A program made the translations under genes and the position numbers. The notes under the pieces were generated by a model, which searched no databases, was not told the DNA's origin, and saw only the letters and a program-made list of their open reading frames with translations. Positions 57,672-64,000 of a DNA stretch of 64,000 nt are shown in pieces (positions within the stretch are counted from its first letter, which is position 1; each line of letters starts with the position of its first letter). The stretch comes from Larix kaempferi. Its lineage: Eukaryota; Streptophyta; Pinopsida; Pinales; Pinaceae. Where the stretch lies: positions 7,011,001 to 7,075,000 of the forward strand of contig BSBM01000125.1 in the NCBI GenBank assembly GCA_027924585.1, read 5' to 3'.

Positions 57672-57676
57672 ATTTA

Positions 57677-58561
57677 TGTGGTATAATTTTCTTCCTATGG
57701 ATAGGATGAAAACCTCATGGACAATAATAAAGCTCCCTAAAACCTAATCCAAGACAAAAAGAAACAAATGGTTGCTATATCTCCTAGATCTAGCGTACAT
57801 ATGCAAGCACATATAAGAGGAAAGTGGGTGGAGGTTGTAGCTAGGGTTTTACCCCTAGCTTGTGCAAATGAGCACCTACTAAGGAGAAGGGACTCCTTAG
57901 TAGCAGTTCAGTAAATGGAGATTATTATGCTAAAACAGAAATGTAAACTATTCTAAAACATGTGCATGAAACATAAACAACAAAATGTAAATAATGGTTT
58001 TTTGTATTAATATTACCTTCAATGTGAAGGTTGGTGAAGCCCTTGCAATGTCCAAGAGGGTTGCTCCAAGCTCCAATGTGCTCCTTCTCTTTCTCCAATG
58101 GTGGAAATGGGCCAAAAGGGGCTCTCAAGGTGAAAGTGGCTCAATGGTGAGCTAGGGTTTCAAGAGAGATTTTGGCAGAGTAAGGATATACTTGATTGTG
58201 GATATGGAATGAGGGATCTCCATCACCTATTTATAGTTTTTTGGTGGTGGAGTGCTGGCCCATGGTTTTGGGAACCATATGGTTTAGGGCAGCTGTATAG
58301 GGTTTTTTCCTCCTTTTCCTCATTATTTTATATTTTTTATTCCCTCTTTAGAGGGTTTTTGCTATTTTAGAGGAATTTTGGATATTTTTGGAGGAAAAAG
58401 GGGTTTTTTAGCCTTTTTGAGGCTATTTTGATGGTTTTGTGGCCTTTTGGAGGCTTTTTAATGGGATTTTTAGGGTTTTTAAGGGAAATATGGTAGGAAA
58501 ATGGACAAATGAGCCATATAATGTGGTAGATGAGGTAGTGGACACTTTTTGGGTGTTAACA
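57677..58561 (-). repeat. LTR 3 of the right-hand gypsy chain, 885 bp
   Basis: On the minus strand it starts TGTTAACACC at 58561 and ends ACCACA at 57677. A polypurine tract (AGGGGGCAATC, 58572-58562) precedes it and a primer-binding site follows it. TATAAATA lies on the minus strand at 58235-58228, which gives U3 of about 330 bases. It is bordered by element F 3' sequence on one side and element D 5' sequence on the other, so it serves both. Confidence 0.75.
58228..58235 (-). promoter_or_regulatory. TATA box of LTR 3
   Basis: CTATAAATAGG on the minus strand, about 330 bases from the LTR start. It is plausible as the promoter for element D. Confidence 0.6.
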
Positions 58562-58699
58562 GATTGCCCCCTGATGTGCGAGGGCAGGAGCTCATCGTAT
58601 GGCCGATGGACATCATAAGTCATGTAAGGTTTTCCTGGGGTGTGGAGAGAAGAGAAGAAACAAACTGAAGCCCGGAACAACGATCCCGAACAAACTGCA

Positions 58700-58960
58700 A
58701 GAACTAAAAGTACATAACCTCAATAATGGATGAGGAATCATCTGAACATATGGACGAGGCGGGCATACCCATGCTCGTATCAGGATATAACATAATAACA
58801 ACAAGGGGGTCCAAAAAATGGGGACCTGACATATACATGACCTCAAATACTGACTGAGGAATAATCTCAATATATGGACGAGGCGGGCATACCCATGCTC
58901 GTATCAAGATACATAAACAGAACTGTGAGGCCCGAAAAGGGGGACCTGTAAGATACATAA
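58700..58960. repeat. Direct repeat of about 124 bases in the element F 3' region
   Basis: ATATGGACGAGGCGGGCATA with the following CCCATGCTCGTATCA occurs at 58748 and 58872, inside similar surroundings (GAGGAATCATCTGAAC / GAGGAATAATCTCAAT). The core is shared with 35210 and 39190. Confidence 0.75.
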
Positions 58961-59904
58961 CCACTGTGTACATCATAAGGGTCCAGAGGGGACACAAATC
59001 TGGGACATATTGCTGGGCTGATCATGTGTGAACTGAAGAACTGGTGCACTGGAATATCAACAGTGCTGCTGACTGGGGTACTAGAGGAACGGATGAGCTG
59101 CTGGATCATAATGACTGGGAGCAATAACCTCGATGGTACACTGAACTAGAACTGAAATGGGTAATCAAGGAAGCATATAGTTGGATGGCTTTTGAATACA
59201 ATCACCAACGCATCCTGGACATCCACGGGAACATATAACTGGTCATTCCGAAGTGACTCACCAATGTGCTAGAGTCGGGGGAAATCCGGGGTCTTCAACT
59301 AAAAACTGAAGGGATATAACCCTACGCGATTCTCGACGATGCGATCAATGTGCTGGAGTCGAGCATGTGAGAAACAACCACTCGGAGAGGCAATGATGAC
59401 TCCTCTCAGAATGATCCGTAGGCACTTACCATAGATGGTTATAAGTCCAAGGCGTAGGGACCTCTGGGCCTATCCTCTGGAATAGAGGGGCTGTCGTCGA
59501 CAGAGGGAGACCTGCAACTATCAAGGCAATGATGTTTCCTTGACAGAAGCGCGAGGTGGAGAACCGAAATGTGATAGTACTGATAGCAGGACTGACAAAC
59601 TGTGGGGGGACAACTGGGCAAGTAGAGGGGTTGGACTCAAACTTCCTTTGTTCAGAGTATGATAATGGGGATGATCTGGCAGCATATGAAACTGACTGAG
59701 GGGAAAGGGATCATAGCTGTATTGGATCGGGGAGGGTGACTGGTCTGAGGGAGACTCAAGCTGGTATAAAATGGCAGGAGACTGCAGAATACTCTGAACA
59801 AAGCCGACCTGATTGGTGGTGCTGCCGAGATGATCGATCATAGTGCCAGGAGGCACGGGAGGAGACTTCTTCATGGGTTAAGGAACTAGAAGAAGTGTGT
59901 GTAA
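58961..59904. other. Element F 3' region, unassigned
   Basis: No gene is seen. CAATGTGCTAGAGTCG and CAATGTGCTGGAGTCG at about 59263 and 59347 mark another degenerate repeat. Confidence 0.4.
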
Positions 59905-60430
59905 AATTATACTGTCGTGTGGATTTATACGAGCCCAGGACAGTTCATGCTCGTGGTTGCTTTCAATTTTAAGGAGTCTGAAAGTGATAAGAAGACTCTG
60001 AAATGATGGAATGGTACTGTCGTGTGGATTTTACGAGCCCAGGACAATTCATGCTCGTGGTTGCTTTCAATTTTAGAGAGTCTGAAAGAAAATAAGAAGA
60101 CTCCAGGGGGCTGCTTTTTCGTATGTTTAGTCTCCAAGGCCCAAAGAAGCATAAAAGGATGCAATGAAGAACTCTTCTAGCCGGTGTGACTAGAGTATTC
60201 CTTTTTCGTAATTAGTCTACCAGGTCTGGAAAAGGGTTAAACTTATACCAGATAGACGCCCTTTCAGGTACTTTAACGAGCATGAAAGGAAGCAAGATTG
60301 CTCGGCAATCTTTTCATTCTTTTAGGAGTCAGAAAAGAGCTTAACGGAAACTCCCTAAGTGCCTTTTTCGTAAAGGACTTGTCCGGCCCGAAAAAGGGAT
60401 AAAATTATACCGAACAAAAGGAATGGCCAG
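59905..60430. repeat. TTTTTCG hairpin units of element F
   Basis: A segment of about 105 bases is duplicated: GTACTGTCGTGTGGATTT at about 59908 and 60014. Further units with CTTTTTCGTAA and a following CCCGAAAAAGG continue to 60430. The last one, CCTTTTTCG (60362-60370) and CGAAAAAGG (60389-60397), is a perfect 9-base stem with an 18-base loop. Homologous units lie at 45690-46270 in element D. Confidence 0.7.
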
Positions 60431-60517
60431 GCAAGGAGGAAGTGTTCAATCAAGGAACAGTAATGATGACCAAGAACGAGGGTAGGGGGGAACACTGGTG
60501 GGCCTCCTTGCGGGGTG

Positions 60518-60965
60518 AATGGAATGGTGGCAAAATAACGAAAAATTTGCAGTATGACAGGAGTGAATGGCGCATGTAAAAGTGTGGAACAATCCGATGG
60601 CGGTCGATGTGGTGCGCAAACCGAGGAAGCAAGGTGTCGGGAAACAATGTTGAAATTGTACCAGGTGAGAGCGAGAAATGATCTCAAGCATCATCACAAG
60701 CTCGAAAAAATGAATCCGACGATATAAAGAGTGTCAAAAACGGGTAACGGCCGACGTGGCATGCACACCGAGGCGACGAGCGCGTTTTGGAAAAATACCC
60801 AAAAAATCTGGGGGTGAGAGCGAGAAATGATCTCAAGCATCATCACCGGCTCAAAAAAATGAATCCGATGATATAAAATATGTGAAAAATGGAGACCGGC
60901 CAATGTGGCACGCAAATCGAGGAAACTAGTGGTGTCTGAAAAATGGGCAAAAAATGACAAGGCAA
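60518..60965. repeat. 149-bp tandem repeat, two clear units and one older
   Basis: GAGAGCGAGAAATGATCTCA starts units at 60667 and 60816, 149 bases apart. A more diverged third copy precedes them from about 60518. Each contains an ATGAATCCGA.GATATAAA stretch and a GCACGCAAA.CGAGG stretch. Confidence 0.8.
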
Positions 60966-61284
60966 AAATAACACAATGAGGTGACCATCATGACGGTCGC
61001 GTCGTGCTGATTCCAATGGTGGAAACGGTTCGAAAAATGGACTCCGTATGGGGTCAGAATGGCCAAAACAAGAAAAAGTCAACTGACTATAAATAGTGAG
61101 TGGGTCCAACATGACATGTGTCATTTGTACTATTTGACTTTGACTTGTGATCAGAGTGGACCAGAGCTGAGGTGGCATTTCTAAACGATCCAATCGGCCG
61201 ATTTCAGATCCGGGAGATACAGGTATTCCGTCAAACTCATACCTGCATGTTTTTTAGGGTCGGGGGTTGGGTAGTGGGTCCCAG

Positions 61285-61555
61285 GGTTATTTGTATGGTC
61301 CACGTGGGGTGGACCGCGGGTTAGGGGGACGAAACCGCAGTTGGAGACCGTGAGTTTTGGGGTGAACCACGTGGTTGGGGACTGCGTGTTTCTCAGCTGG
61401 ATATGTGGCCTAGTACCGCGTGTTCCAGGGAGGAACACGTGGTGCCAAACCGCGGGGTTAGGTCGAACAGTCGCGGTTAAGGACCGCGAGTGTAGGTCTG
61501 ACAACCGCGGTCGAAAACCGCGACAAGAAGCCCTAAAGCCGCGGTTTTGGGCCGA
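61285..61555. repeat. CCGCGG/CACGTGG inverted-repeat cluster before the antisense ORF
   Basis: The GC-rich block contains GTCGCGGTTAAGGACCGCGA, CCGCGGTCGAAAACCGCG, AACCACGTGGTT and AACACGTGGTGCC, all short inverted repeats about 25-40 bases apart. It lies directly upstream of the plus-strand ORF start at 61602, the place for a promoter. Function is unknown. Confidence 0.6.
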
Positions 61556-61601
61556 GCTATGAGGGTCTTCCGGGGGGAGGGGAAGGGCTTATTTATTTGA
61601 C

Positions 61602-62958
61602 ATGAGTCTGATGAGTCTACTTTGTGTGATTGACAGGATGCCGCAGGTTCTATGGAGAGAGCGGGAGATCCCTGACGAGATCGTGGCTGTGATCCGAGGG
61701 GATCGCCATGTGCGATCTGTGCTGGGACTGTGCGGACTACTGAAGTTCGCACAGATACCCATGATACGGTCAGCAGCGTTGCTGCTGAACCGGCTGATTA
61801 GTTTCTGAGAGCCGGACATACAGGCTTTCCGAGTACAGGGTGAGAGAGTGGACCTCACCCTGACTGATGTATATTTTCTGACAGGGTTGCCCTGTTTAGG
61901 GAGGGTGGCAGATACACAGCCGTGGGTCGCCGCGGACGTAGACATGGAGGACATGCTAGAGAGGTACTGTGGTCCAGAGGCATGGGTGCATAGGAATGCA
62001 CTCCTGGTGAGGGACCTACAGGAGCCATCAGTGCAGGCCATGGCGGCATGTGTGGTTCGGGTATTGGGGTCCCAGTCACCTGAGAAGGTGTCGGGGGGCC
62101 AGATGCAGATGGTAGAGCGCGTGCTGGATGGGGTGTACTACGCGTGGGGCCAGATGTTCTTGACCTGTGTTCAGCGGCAGCTGACGGCAGTGAAGGAAGC
62201 TGGCAAGGGATTTTGTTATGGTTCTTTCTTGTGTGCCTTCTTTATGGAGAGGGTACCCACCCTGCGGCCACGGGTGTCGATCAGGGCAAGAGGCTTGAGG
62301 GAGCCGCGGATGGTACGATGGGGCGAGATGATGCGCCGCCGTGGTGGCGGTGATGTTGGCAGGTATTTTACGCAGGAGTTGTACCTGCAGTGGCTCCAGA
62401 TACCATTGAAACTGGACAACTTCCCATATAGGGACATGGACTACACGGGAGATCCAGAGGCGCCACGAGCGCCAGGATAGGCATAGGGTCCCGACGGTAC
62501 GTATGGTTTTACTTGCATGTTATGGATGTCAAGTTTTATATATATGATAGTAAATTGATATACTGTGACTAACATATGGGTGATCTGCAGATGTGGGTCT
62601 GAGGCCGCCGCCAGGACATGTGGCACGGAGGGGGATTGTGGCCGTTCCAGCTCTGCCTGGGAGAAGGGAGGTCCGTCGCCGCGATGCGGAGGGGACACTG
62701 GAGTCAGTCCGGGCACTACTAGACCGTTTGCTGATAGGGGTGACTGACGAGGGATGGTGGGATGTCGATCCAGACGTGGTTCAGGATTGCATGAGGGCAC
62801 CCCGAGAGTTCAGATCCATAGCGATCCGGGTGGCGATCTTGGTGGACCGGGCACAGGCACAGGAGCCCGTAGGAGTTGAGGACTTACCGGAGGAGGAGCG
62901 AGGGGAGGACTCAGAGGCAGCTGATGCAGGCAGTGATGCAGGATACGACTCTCATTAG
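61602..62958 (+). pseudogene. Antisense-strand ORF of element F (PMD-like), two exons
   Basis: Exon 1 runs from an ATG at 61602 (or 61638) to 62496 in one frame, with a TGA at 61806 (Trp in the D copy) and TAGs at 62478 and 62487. Exon 2 is 62591-62958. Residues near the start of the conserved part (EPDIQAFRVQGERVDLTLTD followed by VYFLTGLPCLG) resemble the plant mobile domain. Later landmarks are FFMERVPTLRP and MVRWGEMMRR, shared with D (MVRWSGY). Exon 2 is acidic at its end (LPEEERGEDSEAADAG). It is encoded opposite to pol, convergent with the aRH ORF, and GC-richer than its surroundings. It could be a captured host gene segment or an accessory retroelement gene. Confidence 0.7.
62497..62590 (+). 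other. Intron in element F antisense ORF
   Basis: Donor GACG|GTACGT and acceptor ATCTGCAG|AT, 94 bases, phase 1. It joins G to AT to make a GAT codon, just as in the D copy. The exon 2 frame is open to 62958 only after this join. Confidence 0.7.
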
Positions 62959-63405
62959 GGAGTACAGGGGACTCCCCCCGATTTTTGTATCTACGGCATG
63001 TATTTTGATGAGGCTTTAGGGATGTATAGCCATTTTTTTGTATAGCTAAGTACAGGGGTACTCAGGACATGTATAGCACTGAACATGTATTTTTTGATAT
63101 ATATATATATGCACGTGGATGCAGCTTTTTGTATGATGTTGTTTTAGTTGTACGCATGTGGATGCGCTTTATGATTTGTGATATGTTTACATTGCACGTG
63201 GATGCAAGTAGGCTAGGATGTTGGGCACGTGGATGCCCCTTGTGTATTTTATGTGATGCAACATGATGTATGTATGATTAGGCATGTGGATGCCCCTATG
63301 GATATGCATGTGGTTTATGTACATAGATGCAAATGTTGATGCGATGCAATCTTTTTGGGTTTTTATATATTTTTATGAGATGTTATGGGATGATGATGCA
63401 TGATG
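62959..63405. repeat. GCACGTGGATGC units between convergent ORFs of element F
   Basis: No gene is seen. Five units, TGCACGTGGATGCA, CGCATGTGGATGCG, TGCACGTGGATGCA, GGGCACGTGGATGCCC and GGGCATG-like GGCATGTGGATGCC, lie at 63111, 63154, 63193, 63223 and 63281. Each has GCA(C/T)GTGGATGC with self-complementary ends, and the flanking bases differ but still pair (T..A, C..G, GG..CC). Confidence 0.7.
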
Positions 63406-63834
63406 TTACATGGTGTGATTGATATGCCAATCTAGGATGTTGTTGGCCATTTGATCTGCGACACTATTTTGGGTTCTGGGGACATGTGTGAATGTTATGG
63501 ATTCAAACTGTCGGCTGAGTTGTTTTGCGTGCAGGAATTTTCGAAAAAGGCAGGGATCACGCACTTGGTAGCAGTTGTTGAGTTGGGAGACAAGTAGCTG
63601 GGAGTCGAGGAACACATGAAGGTGACATATGCCCATATGGAGGGCAGCAGTCAAGAGACCGGTCACAGCATCATACTCTGCCTGGTTATTGGTAGCAGCG
63701 CCTATACATATTCCATCAAGGTGAATCATCTCGTTGGAAGGGGAGTACAAGACCCATGCTGCAGAAGCCAGGTTGGGAGACCAGCGGCTTGAGCCATCAG
63801 TGAAGCCAGTGTAACAAGGTGGAAGATAGTCCAT
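63406..63834 (-). CDS. Stand-alone aRH ORF of element F, after integrase
   Basis: This is an archaeal-type RNase H of 142 aa, unbroken. The four acidic positions are present: YTGFTDGSSR (Asp), NNQAEYDAV (Glu), HVFLDSQLLVSQL (Asp) and RTQNSVADQMAN (Asp). Upstream on the minus strand, TTTCTGCATGATTACAG ends directly before the ATG (63834), a fair splice acceptor. The integrase stop is 105 bases upstream. It ends 447 bases from the convergent antisense ORF. Either it is made from a spliced RNA, by reinitiation, or a frame link has been lost. An intact catalytic set in an otherwise decayed element is notable. Confidence 0.8.
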   Translation of the reverse strand: MDYLPPCYTGFTDGSSRWSPNLASAAWVLYSPSNEMIHLDGICIGAATNNQAEYDAVTGLLTAALHMGICHLHVFLDSQLLVSQLNNCYQVRDPCLFRKFLHAKQLSRQFESITFTHVPRTQNSVADQMANNILDWHINHTM

Positions 63835-63938
63835 CTGTAATCATGCAGAAATGATGAATGTAAGATGATGGTAAAAAAGGTGAAAAACAAAAAAGAGAGC
63901 AAACTGTACAATGCGGACCAATGAGGTCGCGGTTTCAT

Positions 63939-64000
63939 TTATGGGTAAAAACGCTTAAGATACAACCCATTACGGGGGTTGCGCAAAGGATGGCCTTCGG
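63939..64000 (-). pseudogene. Element F integrase, C-terminal end only
   Basis: On the minus strand it reads GHPLRNPRNGLYLKRFYP then TAA (63941-63939). It aligns with the end of element D integrase (GTPLGEPRNGIYLKIFYA). The rest is beyond the window, so whether it is intact is unknown. Confidence 0.8.

Larger units (their letters stand above)
39066..57676 (-). mobile_element. Element D: degenerate Ty3/gypsy internal region with two later insertions
   Basis: On the minus strand, from the primer-binding site at 57671, it shows a long leader, a Pro-rich gag-like region, protease, RT, gypsy RNase H, integrase, a separate aRH ORF, an ORF on the opposite strand, and a 3' region with hairpin units that ends in a purine tract before LTR 2. 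It is interrupted by the complete element N (39636-44954) and a solo LTR (50025-51381). All genes carry stops and frameshifts. The two LTRs that bound it share only U5, so it is not a simple intact element. Confidence 0.7.
58562..64000 (-). mobile_element. Element F: 3' part of a Ty3/gypsy element related to D
   Basis: On the minus strand, from the window end: integrase C-terminus, stand-alone aRH ORF, antisense ORF on the plus strand with one intron, a repeat-rich 3' region, a purine tract and LTR 3. It has the same plan as the 3' half of element D and is less decayed. The 5' part lies beyond 64000. Confidence 0.78.

Noticed and set aside
60355-61193. Overlapping minus-strand ORFs of 83-116 codons in the element F 3' region
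   Set aside because: They lie over the 149-bp repeats and hairpin units, overlap in different frames, and have no recognisable domain.
1-64000. Host protein-coding genes, tRNA or rRNA genes
   Set aside because: All strong coding signals are retroelement genes. I found no tRNA cloverleaf with A/B boxes and no rRNA core. A small or highly diverged host gene cannot be excluded by eye.

Overview
This window reads as intergenic DNA from a land plant with a large, repeat-rich nuclear genome. The basis is the exclusively plant-type Ty3/gypsy and Ty1/copia LTR retrotransposons, plant-type primer-binding sites, an archaeal-type RNase H (aRH) domain, and several levels of nesting. I see no host gene, tRNA, rRNA, CRISPR array or bacterial-style operon. 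The species cannot be named from the sequence. All pol genes are broken by stops or frameshifts, so the region is a graveyard of elements of different ages.
Left third (1-30445). Three related Ty3/gypsy elements of one Tat-like lineage are nested. Element A (plus strand; its 5' end lies before base 1) has LTRs of about 6.1 kb: 5' LTR 1-5202 (partial), internal region 5203-12372 with gag, protease, aRH, RT, gypsy RNase H and integrase, and complete 3' LTR 12373-18496. Element A sits inside the RT gene of element B (minus strand; internal 18497-22091, 5' LTR 22092-28650). Element B in turn abuts or interrupts the start of a third LTR of the same style, C (28651-30445, minus). The A and B LTRs are remarkable. 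Each U3, upstream of a conserved TATA box, holds a coding region of about 1,100 codons for a protein with a conserved N-terminal domain and long coiled coils. The start of the complete A LTR is an array of short hairpins whose stems covary.
Middle (30446-34156). Here lies the 3' part of a Ty1/copia element: RT, RNase H, an 88-bp tandem repeat array and a 3' LTR with a perfect hairpin beside its TATA box.
Right half (34157-64000). A chain of minus-strand Ty3/gypsy units shares LTRs in the order LTR, internal, LTR, internal, LTR, internal. The first internal region is non-coding and carries a 3 x 453-bp tandem array. The second (39066-57676) encodes degenerate gag, protease, RT, RNase H and integrase, then a separate aRH ORF after integrase, then an ORF on the opposite strand. 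It is interrupted by a complete 5.3-kb gag-only LTR element (39636-44954, perfect target duplication AAGTG) and by a 1.36-kb solo-LTR-like insertion in integrase (50025-51381). The third internal region (58562-64000) is the 3' part of a related element with the same integrase, aRH and antisense-ORF layout. The antisense ORF has an intron at the same place and phase in both copies.
The candidates for something undescribed are: the long U3-encoded coiled-coil protein, conserved between A and B; the spliced antisense ORF of the right-hand family; and the repeated use, in several unrelated non-coding parts, of arrays of short hairpin units.
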